NCBI RefSeq assembly: GCF_030272615.1
Contig: NC_081405.1
Coordinates: 473,606,008 to 473,670,007, forward strand
Reading direction: 5' to 3'
DNA length: 64,000 nt
DNA from: Cryptomeria japonica
Taxonomy: Eukaryota; Streptophyta; Pinopsida; Cupressales; Cupressaceae
This document shows, in pieces, positions 12,023 through 24,891 of the stretch. A model generated the notes under the pieces. The model saw only the letters and a list, made by a program, of their open reading frames with translations, was not told the DNA's origin and made no database searches. The translations under genes and the position numbers were made by a program. Position 1 is the stretch's first letter, and every line of letters begins with the position of its first letter.

Positions 12023-13696
12023 GTTTCCTACAACCCCTTAAGACACCAAATTGTGTCGTTATGGTTCATATTGGGTCCTAAGGGGTCATGGGACACCATA
12101 TGACCCCTGGGGACAACATACGACCCCTTATGACACCATATTGGGTCATTATGAGTCATATGGTGTCCATAGGGGTCATATTGTGTCCTACGACCCCTTA
12201 GGACACCATATGACTCCTTGAGACACCAAATTATGTTGTTATGGATTATATTGTGTCCTAAGGGGTCATGGGACACCATATGACCCCTAAGGTCAACATA
12301 CAACCCCTTATGACACCATATTGAGTCATTATGAGTCTTATGGTGCACTAAGGGGTCATATTGTGTCCTACAACCCCTTAGGATACCATATGACCCCTTA
12401 AGACACCATATTGGGTCGTTATGAGTCATATGGTGTCCATAGGGGTCATATTGCATCGTTATGAGTCATATGGTGTCCATAGGGATCATATTGTGTTGTA
12501 CAACCCCTTAGGACACCATGTGACCCCTTAAGACCAAATTATGTCATTATGGTTCATATTGTGTCCTAAGGGGTCATGGGACACCGTATGACCCCTGGGG
12601 ACAACGTACGACCCCTTATGACACCATAATGGGTTGTTATGATTCATATGGTGTCCATAGGGATCATATTGTGTCCTCCAACCCCTTAGAACACCATATG
12701 ACCCCTTAAGACACCATATTGGGTCGTTATGGGTCATATGGTGTCATAAGGGGTCATATTGTGTCCTACAACCCCTTAGGACACCATATGACCCCTTAAG
12801 ACACCAAATTATGTTGTTATGGGTCATATTGTGTCCTAAGGGGTCATGGGACACCATATGACCCCTAAGGTCAACATACAACCCCTTATGACATCATATT
12901 GGGTCATTATGAGTCCTATGGTGTCCTAAGGGGTCATATTGTGCCCTACAACCCCTTAGGACACCATATAACCCCTTAAGAGACCATATTGGGTCGTTAT
13001 GGGTCATATGGTGTCCATGGGAGTCATATTATGTCGTACGACCCCTTAGGAAACCATATGACCCCTTAAGACACCAAATTGTGTTGTTATGGTTCATATT
13101 GTGTCCTAAGGGTTCATGGGACACCATATGACCCCTGGGACAACATACGAACCCTTATAAAACCATAATAGGTTGTTATGAGTTATATGGTGTCCATAGG
13201 GGTCATATTGTGTCCTACGACCCCTTAAGACACCATATTGGGTCTTAATGGGTCATATGGTGTCCTAAGGGGTCATATTGTGTCCTATGACCCCTCAGGA
13301 CACCATATGACCCCTTAAGACACCAAATTATGTCGTTATGGGTCATATTGTGTCCTAAGGGGTCATGGGACACCATATGACCCCTAAGGTCAATAGACAA
13401 CCCCTTATGACACCATGTTGGGTCGTTATGAGTCTTGTGGTTTCTTAAGGGGTCATATTGTGTTCTACAACCCCTTAGGACACCATATGACCCCTTAATA
13501 TACCATATTGTGTTGTTATGAGTCACGTGGTGTCCATAGGGAACATATTGTGTCCTACAACCCCTTAGGACACCATATGACCCCTTAAGACACCAAATTG
13601 TGTCGTTATGGTTCATATTATGTCCTAAGGGGTCATGGGAACAACATACAACCCCTTATGACACCATATTGGGTCGTTATGAGTCATATGGTGTCC
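12023..13696. repeat. Quasi-palindromic satellite, right block
   Basis: Continuation of the 3471-3986 satellite. The landmark GTTATGAGTCATATGGTGTCC returns at alternating spacings of about 180 and about 91 bp (12144, 12325, 12417, 12637, 12725, 12905, 12996, 13176, 13425, 13517, 13677), suggesting a ~271-bp higher-order unit built from ~45-bp forward and inverted subunits. Frames stay open on the - strand because the unit happens to lack stops (a repeating LRGxxTQYDPLGHHMTHND pattern). I do not call these genes. Confidence 0.9.
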
Positions 13697-13702
13697 ATCT
13701 CT

Positions 13703-13747
<45 letters not shown>

Positions 13748-13750
13748 CCC

Positions 13751-13782
<32 letters not shown>
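13697..13782. repeat. (CT)n simple repeat
   Basis: A CT/CCCT microsatellite directly abuts the satellite. It mirrors the (GA)n tract on the left edge at 3308-3470. Confidence 0.92.
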
Positions 13783-13795
13783 AAATATGAGTAAT

Positions 13796-13815
13796 AAAAT
13801 CAGATATCCGATTTC
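13796..13815. repeat. GATATC-centred palindrome, copy 2
   Basis: AAAATCAGATATCCGATTTC is the reverse complement of copy 1 (3150-3169) apart from the last base. A looser relative is at 13894-13914. It sits between (CT)n and the transposase-bearing segment. Confidence 0.7.
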
Positions 13816-14094
13816 TATCATTGCCATTAATGTGGCAACAGTAAAAAAAAAGCGGCAATGGGAAAAAAATTTGGGACCACAAATTTATACATTAAATTTT
13901 GATATCTAATTTTTGTAATTAAAAAAAGCCTTGTGGGCCATTTTGTGGATTCCAATGGCCCACAATCTTCAGATTCTATTTTCTATCGACGATCAAGGGT
14001 TTTCAAATAGGTTGAGACAAATTTGTGCTTTTGAGAGATTCTTAAAGTCAAATCTTACATTGTCAATAATTTAGGAGAATCTTTGTGGAGGTAA
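13816..14094. promoter_or_regulatory. Leader of transposase-like gene with perfect hairpin
   Basis: Non-coding. TTGTGGGCCA (13931-13940) and TGGCCCACAA (13956-13965) form a perfect 10-bp stem with a 15-base loop. As a subterminal hairpin it could be a transposase recognition site (inference). Confidence 0.45.
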
Positions 14095-17000
14095 ATGGGG
14101 AGTAGTAGTCGTCGGAAGTCTAAATGCAAAAGAAAACTTTCAAATGACCAAATTGAAGTGTATAGAGAAAGAGATAGAGAATTTCATAGGAGGAAAAGAT
14201 AAGGTATATTAAATATTGCTAACGTTACATCAAGTCAAGAGGAAATTGAATTTGAAAATGTTGAACAAGTTATTGAAAATGAAAATGTAGATTTTGAAAG
14301 TGAAAATTTTGAATATGTTGAAAATGTTGAAGGTGATAATGAAAATGCTCAACATGATGTGAGACTGGAAAGTGAAAAATTGGGAGTTGACAATGAAGGT
14401 GTCCATAATTTTGGTGTAAATATGAAATTTTTTGACATTGGAGGTGAAAACGTAAAAATTTTTGACATAGGAGGTGAACATGTGGAAAATTTTGACATTG
14501 GAGGTGAAAATGTGGAAAACTTTGACATTGAATGTGGAATTTCTCAACCAAGTGAACAATATGTAACACCTAATTAATTTAGAAATGAAGACCCTCTCAT
14601 GGATGAAAGACAAATTTCAAATCCAAGATCTTCAAGAACCCCAAAATGGTTACTTCAAATTGATGAGAACATTATTGTGAATCTTAAAGGCAAGAGGTCA
14701 ACAAGAACCATTCGGTTGTGGGCTACACAACTTTTCGACCAAAACTTTAGCAATAAGACATTGACCGAGCAATGCCAACTCTTTGTTCAACTACTAAAGA
14801 TGATAAAGATGAGACCATTTCTAAACAAATTGAAGATTCGTATGAACAAGAAGATGGAGAGAAATTCTATTATTGCCAAAAATCTATTTGACGCTCTCAA
14901 TTATATTAGAAAGAATACCAAAGAAAGAGATAAGAGAGCCACTTGAAGAGTGATTATAACCTCCTTAGTAAGCCATCAATTGAGGAAGGCTCTTCAAATG
15001 AGACAAACTTGTGTTGATTTTAACATAAAACATAAAAATTTGATAGAGAACTTGCACAAAGGCAAAGATTTGACGATCCACTTCAACAAGATACATGGGC
15101 TTTTGGTGGGAGGCTTCCATGTGTTGATAGAAAGTTGTCTGACAATGTGAAGGAGGAGATTCAACAATTTTGGCACTCTAATTCTAGAGTGTCACCCAAT
15201 GTAAAGGATGTTTTGAAATTAAGAATCAACAACCGAGACCGCACACCGCATCCCAAACATTTCTTGGAATCGAGCCAAACAATGTTGTACAAATTTTTTT
15301 GTGAAGTACATCCAACTTTGCAAATATCACAAAGGGCATTTGAATCTTTGAAGCCATTTTATTGTGTTCCTCTTAAGATTCGTAATACTTGTTGTTGCAA
15401 GTGCCATGTGGAGTTTTCAATGTACCATGAACTTTTATGCCATATTCGTTCTACGATGCATACTAATGAGATGTTGCAGGAGTGTGGTGCAATGCTATTT
15501 CTGAGATCATCAAGAGACTTGGAAGATCTATTTTTATGCCCTAGAGATGATGGCTGCTATTTCTATAGAAATGATTATTTGAATGAGAAGTTATGAGAAT
15601 GTGGTGGGTTATCAAAGTTTGTTTCATGTTTTCATGAGGGCAGCGAACACGAGTTTGGAAAGAATTATGTTGAGAAAAAAAGATATGAGACAGTGAAATA
15701 TGCTTTGAAGGGTGGAGGTGAAGGTTCTAGATGCGAATTAGTCTCAATAGAAGTGAGTTTTGCTGATTTTATTTTGGATTTTAAGGAAAATATTTTCTAC
15801 AAGTATGCAAGGCACACCCATAGGTCTCAGTGGTTGGATCAACAGTTCAGGATGTGTAAGAACTCTTTCTCGATTGGCACTATTGTATCAGTGGTTGATT
15901 TTGCAGAGAACTATACATTGCAACCACAGAATGAGGTACAGTCTCAGTACTACAATTCAATCCAGATTGTTATTTTTGTTCACATTACAGATAGACATGC
16001 TCCTGATAGTATAGAAGAGGACAGAAAGATAATTAGGGAGTATCATTTTTATATGAGTGATGATAAATCATAGTCCTCCGAGTATGTGCAACATTCTTTC
16101 GAGATTTTTTTTGAGTTCTTGCATGAGAAAGATATTGGAATTGATCGACATATCATATGGTTAGATAACTGTACGGGTCAATTCAATAATTCCCGTATGT
16201 TTTATTGGTTGAGTAGAATGCATGTAGAGAGGCGTATACCTCATATTTGGTGTTTTTTTTAGGTAGGGCATGGGAAGGGGGAGCATGATGGAGCAGGTGC
16301 ATGTTTGAAGAGAGCTTTAGTTAAGGAGCAATTGAGGGTTTTAGGTGCCAATTTCTTTGATGCACATTCTATTGTTGATTGGTGTAGTTTAGCATTGTCA
16401 CATGGAGGTACTCTTGATTCAGCAGTGACTAGATTCTTTTGGTTGGTTGAGGAGGGCATAGTGGGAGATAGACTGGATTGTCAAACAATTAAAGATTCTT
16501 CAAAGATGCATTCATTTCTTAGCTCAGATGCAAGTACATGGACCATTTGGACATGAGCGTTGGCTTGTTTTTGTCATATTTGTGTTTGGTGTGATTGGGA
16601 TCAGTGTGAGTCAAGTGAGTGGGTTGATACGTGGGTTCCCTAATATATAACTCCTTTATCTTAAACAATATCCTTGTCAAATAATGACATGGAAAGTTCA
16701 CTTGAGTATGACCGTCTATCAGATCTTGTACAACCAAGACATGTTTTTGTAGTTGTTGCATCGCAAGGGAATGAAGAGAGATCAAAATATTGGTTGGCAC
16801 GATGTGTATAGGGAAAATAGAAGCTAACACAACCAGTGATAGATGATGACGGGTTCACATATCCTACAGGTTCAGTTGTTGTTGTGGGAACTTGGTTGCG
16901 AACATACATGATTAGAAAGAATGGCATACATGCATTTGAAGACTATGAGAGACACAAAACCATTATAATGTATTCACACCTTATTATAGCTACAAATGTC

Positions 17001-17123
17001 AAGTTGTCAAAGAATCAAGAAAAATCGAAGACCAAAGAGCTATAGACAGTGACTACTGCTAATCATGAGGCAATACTAGATACTCTTAAGCAAAGAGATG
17101 ACCCTTCAGGCTTACTTGAGTAG
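14095..17123 (+). pseudogene. Decayed DDE-type transposase-like gene
   Basis: Frame +1 from ATG 14095 (MGSSSRRKSKCKRKL, basic) carries TAA at 14200 and 14573. Near 15050 the signal moves to the frame starting LAQRQRFDDPLQQ, a one-base frameshift, and runs to TAG 17121 with in-frame stops at 15594, 16071, 16260, 16554 and 17043. Conserved-looking blocks: WHSNSRVSPNVKDV, a Cys-rich TCCCKCHVEF, DFAENY (Asp at 15897), WLDNCTGQFNN (Asp at 16164), and HGKGEHDGAGA (16269-16300, Asp at 16287). The spacing of acidic residues and the QFxN and HGKGxxDGxG motifs recall a family of DDE-like proteins scattered through animal and non-flowering-plant genomes. I do not recall a formal superfamily name. It would bind transposon ends and cut DNA. 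Confidence 0.65.
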
Positions 17124-18368
17124 TAGGTCTGTAATGGCGCCTTATTTTTTTTATCATGCATTTCATTTCAAACAATGATCATTAAACCTTAATGTTCAAG
17201 TTTGTTACGTGTATATTAAGGTCTATCGATGAACGTTTTTTTTGGCAACACGATTTTTGCATGCACATAGCGGGTACACTCGATATAATTGGAAGGGACG
17301 TATTTTCGCAACATGACTTATTATCATGCATTTGATGAGATTTACAATTTTTATTATTAGACAACACTATTTGACAAATTTTGATGATATAATTATCGCA
17401 AAACCTTTATGCTTGTGTAGGTCTTTTTTGATGATATACAAGAGTATCACATTATGATTTTTGCATCAACATAGTGGGTTCTCTTGATATAATTTGAAGG
17501 GATGTATTTTTTATGGTATATAATCCCACCTTTTCATTTATTTTCATGAATTTTAGTTGAAGTGATTATCATAAAGCCTTTATGTTCATCCATGCATTTT
17601 ATGTGTAGACTAACAATTCTTAAAAATACAGGTTCATGGTAGATCATTCGCTGTTGACAAGACCCTCTCTTGGTGATGGTACATATTCCTTTGTGCATTA
17701 ATGAGATTAAATTTTGTGCATAAACACTCAGTCAAGTGAATGTATTGATATTTAGAAATGACCATATATACCATCATCTTCAACCATGCAGAGAAATGCA
17801 GTGAGAAGGGCTTTAATCAACATGCGTCTTTCTTCAAAGTTATGCTTGTATACTTTGCAGAGAAACTAGTAAGTTTCGTAATTAGACAATCTTTTACGTC
17901 TTAAAAATGTGTCAAATGATCTATTTATAATTTGACAAAATAATTTGTATTAAGTGTTATAATTTGTTTCTTGTAGCACATTCATTCCACATAAAAAGGT
18001 TGCTTATTTTGGTCTTCATTTATATGCAGGCATTGTTGTACGTAAGTGTTTCTCTTAGGACATGAGAATGTCTGATGCAGATGGAGTGGGATGTTGTATT
18101 TGTATATGGATGTGAATTGATATAACTTTGTTATAATGATATACAATGTCCATGAACAAATTGGTTTAGTTATATTGATGATATACAATGTATTTGTACA
18201 TGAGTACATTGGTGTAGTTGTGTTGATAATGAAAAAAAATCATGTTTGCATATCCCTTCATGGATGTAACATGCAAGTGTAATGGTAATTATGTATATAA
18301 AATACATGGAAATATTGATGATCATTATGCATCTACAGTGTAATGCTTGTTTATCTATATTTTTCATT
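17124..18368. repeat. Non-coding stretch with diverged ~205-bp tandem copies
   Basis: Two clear copies begin near 17254 and 17458 (ATTTTTGCAT-ACATAG-GGGT, then GATATAATT-GAAGGGA-GTATTTT), with part of a third before them (about 17160-17250). They are strongly diverged and AT-rich. The rest, to 18368, has no recognised feature. Confidence 0.6.
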
Positions 18369-21300
18369 GAATGAGACTGACGATTTTTTTGCCAACCAAA
18401 AAAATGTTGCCCTAATAAAACCATAGGGAAAATTGAAAAACCAAGATAAGATTTTGTAGGGACCCCTCTCGTGGCCCCATAGGTTCAAATGGATCATTCG
18501 TAGGTACCATGGATTTTGAGTTAGGGCCCATCAAATTTTGACAATTTTTAGCACTTAGGGTGCTCAAGGGACGACACCGGTAGGGTATGACCCCGAGCGT
18601 TCGACCGAGTTGGGGGCCAAAATAAGAGTATGCATAGGGTAGTAATGCCTAACTAGACATGTTGGAGCCAACGGTTTGTTATCATGACGAGCAAAATGAG
18701 AAATCGGCCACGCGACAACATTCGATTGAATGAGACTGATGATTTTTTCACGAACCAAAAAAATGCTGCCCTAATAAAACCGTAGGGAAAATTGAAAAAC
18801 CAAGATAGGATTTTGTAGGGACTCCTCTCATGGCCTCGTAGGTTCAAATGGATCATTCCTAGGTGCCATGAATTATGAGCTAGGGCCCATCAAAGTTTGA
18901 AAATTTCTAGCACTTAGGGTGCTCAAGGGATGACGCCGGTAGGGTATGACCCCGAGCGTTCGAACGAGTGGGGGGCCAAAATAGGAGAATGCATAGGGTA
19001 ATAATGCCTAAATAGACATGTTGGAGATGATGGTTTGTTATCATGATGAGCAAAATGAGAAATCGGCCATGCGACAACATTCAATTAAATGAGACTGACG
19101 ATTTTTTCGCCAATAAAAAAATGTTGCCCTAATACAATTGTAGGGAAACTTGAAAAACTGATATAGGATTTTTTAGGGACCCCTCTCATGGACCCATAGG
19201 TTTAAAGGGATCATTCGTAGGTGCCACGAATTTCGAGTTAGGGCTCATCAAAGTTTGATAATTTTGAGCACATAGGGTGCTCAAGGGACGACATCGGTAG
19301 GGTATGACCCCGAGCGTTTGACCAAGTGCGAGGGAAAAATAGGAGCATGCATAGGGTAATAATGCCTAACTGGACATGTCAGAGCTGATGGTTCATTATC
19401 ATGACAAGCAGACTGAGAAATTGGCCACGCGACAACATTTGATTGAATGAGACTGACGGATTGTTTGCCAACCAAAAAAATGCTGCCCTAATAAAACTGT
19501 AGGGAAACATAAAAAACTGAGATAGGATTTTGTAGGGACCCCTCCCATGGACCCATAGGTTCTACAGGTTCCATGGATTTCGAGTTAGGGCTCATCAAAG
19601 TTTGATAATTTTTAGCACTTAGGGTGCTTAAGGGACAATGTCGGTAGGGTATGACCCCGAGCGTTCGATCGAGTGGGGGGGCAACATAGGAGCATGCATA
19701 GGGTAATAATGCCTACCTAGACATGTTGGATCTGATGGTTCTTTCTCATGATGAGAAGAACTAGAAATTGGCCTTGCGACAACATTCGATTGAATGAAAC
19801 TGACGATTTTTTTGCTAACCGAAAAAATGCTTCCCTAATAAAACCGTAGGGAAATGTGAAAAACTGAGACATGCTTTTGTAGGGACCCCTCTCATGGACC
19901 TATAGGTTCAAATAGATCATTCACAAGTGCCATGGATTGCAAGTTAGGGCCCATCAAAGTTTGATAATTTTTAGCACTTAGGGTGCTCAAGGGATGATGT
20001 CGGTAGGGTATGACCTCGAGCGTTTGACTGAGTGGGGGGGATAAATAAGAGCATGCATAGGGCAATAAATCCTAATTGGACATGTCAGAGCTGATGGTTC
20101 GTTATCATGATGAGTAGAATGAGAAATTGGCCACATGACAACATTCGATTGAATGAGACTGATGATTTTTTCCCCAACCGAAAAAATGCTACCCTAATAA
20201 AACCATAGGGAAAATTGAAAAACCGAGATAGGATTTTGTAGGGACTCTTCTCATGGACCTATAGGTTCAAACAGATTGGTCTCAAGTGCCACAAATTCTA
20301 AGTTAGGGCCCATCAAAGTTTGATAATGTTTAGCACTTCAGATGCTTAAGGGACGACGTCGGTAGGGTATGACCCCGAGTGTTCAACCGAGTGGGGATGC
20401 AAAATAAGAGAATGCATAGGGTAATAATTCCTAATTGGACATGTCAAAGCCAGCAGTTCATTATCATGACAAGAAGAATGAAAAAGTGGCCACGCAACAA
20501 CATTTGATTGAATGAGACTGGCAATTTTCTTGCCAACCGAAAAAATGGTGCCCTAATAAAACCATAGGGAAAATTGAAAAATAGAGATAGGCTTGTGTAG
20601 GGACCCCTCTCATGGACCCATAGGTTCAAATGGATCATTTGCAAGTGCCACGGATTCTGAGTTAGGGCCTGTCAAATTTTGACAATTTTTAGCACTTAGG
20701 GTGCTCAAGGGACGACACCGGTAGGGTATGACCTGAGCATTTGACCAAGTTGGGGGGAAAAATAGGAGCATGCATAGGGTAATAATGCCTAACTAGACAT
20801 GTTAGAGCTGACAGTTCGTTATCATGACAAGCAGAATGAGAAATTGGCCATGCGACAACATTTAATTGAATGAGATTGACGATTTTTTCGCCAATCAAAA
20901 AAATGCTTCCCTAATAAAACCATAGGGAAAATTGAAAAATAAATATATGATTTTGTAGGGATCCCTCTTGTAGAAACATAGGTTCAAATGGATCATTTGT
21001 AGGTGCCATGGATTCTGAGTTAGGGCCCATCAAAGTTTGGCAATTTTTAGCACTTAGGGTGCTCAAGGGACGATGCCGATAGGGTATGACCCCAAGCATT
21101 TGACTGAGTGGGGGGGAAAATAGGAGCATTCATAGGGTAATAATTCCTAACTAGACATGTCGGATCTGATAGTTTGTTATCACAATGAGAAGAATGAGAA
21201 ATTGGCCACGCGACAACATTCGATTGAATGAGACTGACAATTTTTCACCAATCGAAAAAATGTTGCCCTAATAAAACCGTAGAGAAAATTGAAAAACTGA

Positions 21301-22573
21301 GATAGGATGTTTTAGGGACCCCTCTCATGGACTTGTAGGTTCAAATGGATTGTTTGCAAGTGTCACGAAGTCCGAGTTAGGGCCCATCAAAGTTTGACAA
21401 TTTTTAGCACTTAGGGTGCTCAAGGGACAAAGCCGGTAGGTTATGACCCCAAGCGTTTGACTGAGTTGGGGGGAAAAATAGGAGCATGCATAGGGTAATA
21501 ATTCCTAATTGCACATGTCAGAGCTGACAGTTTGTTATCATGGTGAGTAGAATGATAAATTGGCATGCGACAACATTTGATTGAATGAGACTGACAATTT
21601 TGTCGCCAACCGAAAAATGTTACCCTAATAAAACCATAGGGAAACTTGAAAAACCAAGATAGGATTTTGTAGGGACCCCTCTCATGGACCTATAGATTCA
21701 CAAGGATCATTTGCGGGTGCCATAGATTGCAAGTTAGGACCTGTCAAAGGTTGACAACTTTAAGTGCTTAGGGTGCTCAAGGGACGACGCCTGTAGGGTA
21801 TGAGCCCGAGCGTTCAACCGAGTGGGGATGCAAAATAGGAGCATGCATAGGGTAATAATGCCTAACTAGACATGTTAGAGTTGACAGTTCATTATCATGA
21901 TGAGAAGAACGAAAAATTGGCCACGCGACAACATTCGATTGAATGAGACTGACGATTTTTTGCCAACCGAAAGAATGATGCCCTAATAGAACCGTAGGGA
22001 AAATTGAAAAACTGAGATAGGATTTTGTAGGGATCCCTCTCATGGACCTGTAGGTTCAAATGGATCATTCACAGGTGCCACATATTCTGAGTTAGGGCCA
22101 GTCAAAGTTTGATAATTTTTAGCACTTAGGGTGCTCAAGGGACGACGTCGGTAGGGTATGACCCCGAGCGTTCGACCGAGTGGGGGGGGAAAATAGGAGC
22201 ATGCATAGGATAATAATACCTAACTGGACATGTTGAATCTGACGGTTCATTATCATAATGAGCAAAACAAGAAATTGGCCACACGACAACATTCGATTGA
22301 ATGAGACGGATGATATTTTTGCCAATCGAAAAAATGTTGCCCTAATAAAACTGTAGGGAAACTTAAAAAATTGAGATAGGATTTTTTAGGGACCCCTCTC
22401 ATGGACCTGTAGGTTCAAATGGATCATTTGCAGGTTCCATAGATTCTGATTTAGGGCTCATCAAAGTTTGATAATTTTTAGCACTTAGGGTGCTCAAGGG
22501 ACGACGTTGGTAGGGTATGATCCCGAGCGTTAGACCGAGTGAGGGGGGAAATAGGAGCATGCATGGGGTAATA
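18369..22573. repeat. 358-bp satellite array, about 11.7 copies
   Basis: The landmark GAATGAGACTGACGATTTTTT recurs at 18369, 18728, 19087, 19445, 19792, 20151, 20510, 20868, 21226, 21583, 21941 and 22299, giving periods of 357-359 bp and one of 347. Each unit also has CCCTAATAAAACC, GTAGGGACCCCTCTC, TTAGCACTTAGGGTGCTCAAGGG and GTAGGGTATGACCCCGAGCG. Copies differ by scattered, mostly transition changes. Open frames on the - strand repeat with the unit and are not genes. It lies between the two oppositely oriented genes at 14095 and 24891. Confidence 0.95.
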
Positions 22574-22690
22574 ATGAATTGTATTGTATTTTTCATTACA
22601 TGAATTATATTGTTCATTAAATGAATTGTATTGTATTGTTCATTATACAAACAACACTTACGATGAAATGAAATGAATTGTATTGTTCAT
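22574..22690. repeat. AT-rich short tandem repeat
   Basis: Imperfect copies of GAATTGTATTGTTCATTAAAT start abruptly where the last satellite unit is cut off. Confidence 0.75.
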
Positions 22691-23016
22691 TAAATAACCA
22701 TTATTAACCATTGTTAATTATTGGAATGAAGATTAAATATTTCCATGATAGCACCATGCACATATGAGAAACAATTTATATGATCAAATATCAACTTCTA
22801 TATATATGAAAATGTCAAATGATTACAAGTGTATGTCCATACACAAATATGGCATAAATGCCACCTCAAACAAAATGTATGTCTATATATGTGAATGTAT
22901 GTTCATATACAAAATATACATGCCAACTAGACATGTAAGCATCCCAAAACTATCTTTAACATCTTAATCTATTGATGGATCATCATCATCGATCCTCTTT
23001 GCCACACTACTCAGCT
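22691..23016. other. 3' flank of the six-exon gene
   Basis: AT-rich, no gene on either strand. It probably holds the 3' UTR of the - strand gene. A - strand frame reading DPLELSSVAKRIDDDDPS (23024-22970) runs through the last exon in another phase, so a different acceptor could extend the protein. Confidence 0.45.
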
Positions 23017-24891
23017 CTAAAGGATCTTGCACAAGAAAAAACAAACCACGATTAAGATTAGTTATATTATATAACTCACATTTGAAAAGTTAATAGAAAA
23101 ATGAACTATAATTGAACTAATCTTGTTTACCTCATCTCCACCTTTTCTCTTCAGCTTTGTAGGACTCTTGATGTATGTCTTCGGTAAAGGAGGTATGTTT
23201 TCAATATTTTCATACACAACCTACATATGTTCACAAACATGACATTGATACAAGTTAGCATATAATTGTCACTGATAATAACAAATTATATCTACTAAAC
23301 ACAAAATAAAATAAACACAAATGTACTTGAGGCATCTCTTCTTCTTCTTCATCTTTAGGTATATTGGGTCTAGTCAACAAGGATGTGAAGCCAAGAATTC
23401 TCTATACATATACACAACAAGTATATGAAACTATCAATCTATGTCTAGACGTGTATAATCAGTATAAGTTATTTAAACTATTCATTCAATCATTTGCATT
23501 CAATTACCTTTCCCTTGTCTCCAATTGCACTACCAGATCCCAAATCACACAGCCCCACACTCGTGTTGCTTGTGCCCTACAGGAGTAAAATAAGATATAC
23601 ATGCAAGTTACTACATAATCTAATTAATACTAATATAAATGATGAGCATGTATGTACAATAAAATACAAATGACTAGGTGCAATAATATATGTACCATCA
23701 AGCTATCAAGGCCAAATGAAATGGTTGTCAAGGTGCCCTCCTAAATCTTTGTCAACTCCTCCTCGGCCATCAACTGTTAAATAGACCATGTAAATTAAAT
23801 CTAGTACTTAATATTATCTAGATTATAAATATTCATTTAAAATATAACATGAACTATGAAAATAAAAATCTTACCACTACATCATCAATGTATGATGAAG
23901 GTGCCTCTTTGCCTCTAGCATGCGATGACTCCCTAGGGTATCCTCCAGTCTGTGTCATAACATCTAGTGCATCGTGCATCTCATGCACCTCATAATACAC
24001 ACTGTCCACAGGAGGATCGACAGGTTGTCCAACTGGACCCAAGCATACGTGCCCACACATGACACAACTATGGGGCACGTAAATGTATGGAGCCGAGGAG
24101 GATGCGTCAGTGCCACCAAATGCACCAATATCATCAAAAGTAGGCTAAGGTACTGACCTAGCCTGAGAAACCAAAAGGCTACTCAAAGAGTGAATAGTCG
24201 ATATGGTCTGTGATGCCGCCTCACAAATGATATCTAGATGTTGCACTGGAGGTGGGGGAATAACAAGAGGAGGGGGGACATATGGGCCCTGGACTACTCT
24301 GACTGCCCCAGGTCTATTTTGGGGCATGCCTAAACCCACACCCTAGAAAGGTTGGACGTCAAAATAGTTCACATGTTTTCCTAAAACAAACTCAGCATAT
24401 AATTTTTTTATGAAGTAGAAGGGGACATCAAGATTGTTGTTGGGTGGTTTGTTGAAAACCATCCACCAACGATCCCAATTTTTTTTCACAATACCATCAT
24501 TTGTGCACCATTTAATTGAAAGTTTTGTTTTTTGGGGGTCTACAAGTTGACAAGTGCGGGGATTCACAAACAATGTGGGGATAGCGGCTTTGGATATCTC
24601 GAGATCCTTGATCTCCTTATAGGACAAGCCATCCGCATATTGTTCCCTCATAGAATCTTGCCACAAAAGAGCGACATTGTGCTCCTCATTCATGGTTTCC
24701 ATACACTTTATGATCGATGTGAGGGGATCAAACATTAGGTTTAGGCGAGGGATCCTACAAAATACATCTCCAATCCCCCTCAATTGGTTCAAAATTTGTG
24801 CAATTAAATTCTAAATTGAGGGGGGGTTTGGCAAAGGAGGGTTTGGTTGTTGTGGTTGTGGTTGATCAATGTTTTCATTGTTATCCCCCAT
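23017..24891 (-). pseudogene. Six-exon gene of unknown function, partner of the transposase-like gene
   Basis: Read on the - strand: exon 1 24891-23875, exon 2 23773-23696, exon 3 23576-23508, exon 4 23401-23327, exon 5 23220-23131, exon 6 23025-23017. All five introns (101-119 bp) have GT...AG ends, and all internal exons are multiples of three (78, 69, 75, 90), so every junction is phase 0. This is strong internal evidence for a real gene of about 445 codons. The start MGDNNENIDQPQPQQPNPP is Gln/Pro-rich. The centre has KLSIKWCTNDGIVKKNWDRWW and VPFYFIKKLYAEFVLG. The C-terminus is acidic, then basic (KDEEEEE, TKLKRKGGDE). Premature TAGs at 24811, 24343, 24145 and 23741 each sit where Gln fits. 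No domain is recognised. It may be an accessory transposition protein or an unrelated host gene relic. Confidence 0.7.

Noticed and set aside
3471..13696. CRISPR-like array because of regular palindromic repeats
   Set aside because: No unique spacers of constant size, no cas genes, and a plant nuclear context. The units are satellite subrepeats.
14230..14613. - strand frames rich in Phe/Ile/His opposite the transposase-like gene
   Set aside because: Shadow of the acidic, Asn/Glu-rich repeat (GGENVENFDI) on the + strand.
18564..22650. Series of - strand open frames of 60-90 codons in the 358-bp array
   Set aside because: The same frame returns with the satellite period and differs only by point changes. 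No evidence of coding.
23854..24339. Separate small genes on the - strand (23854-24078, 24145-24339, 24343-24792)
   Set aside because: All are in one frame separated by TAG and lie in exon 1 of a single six-exon gene.
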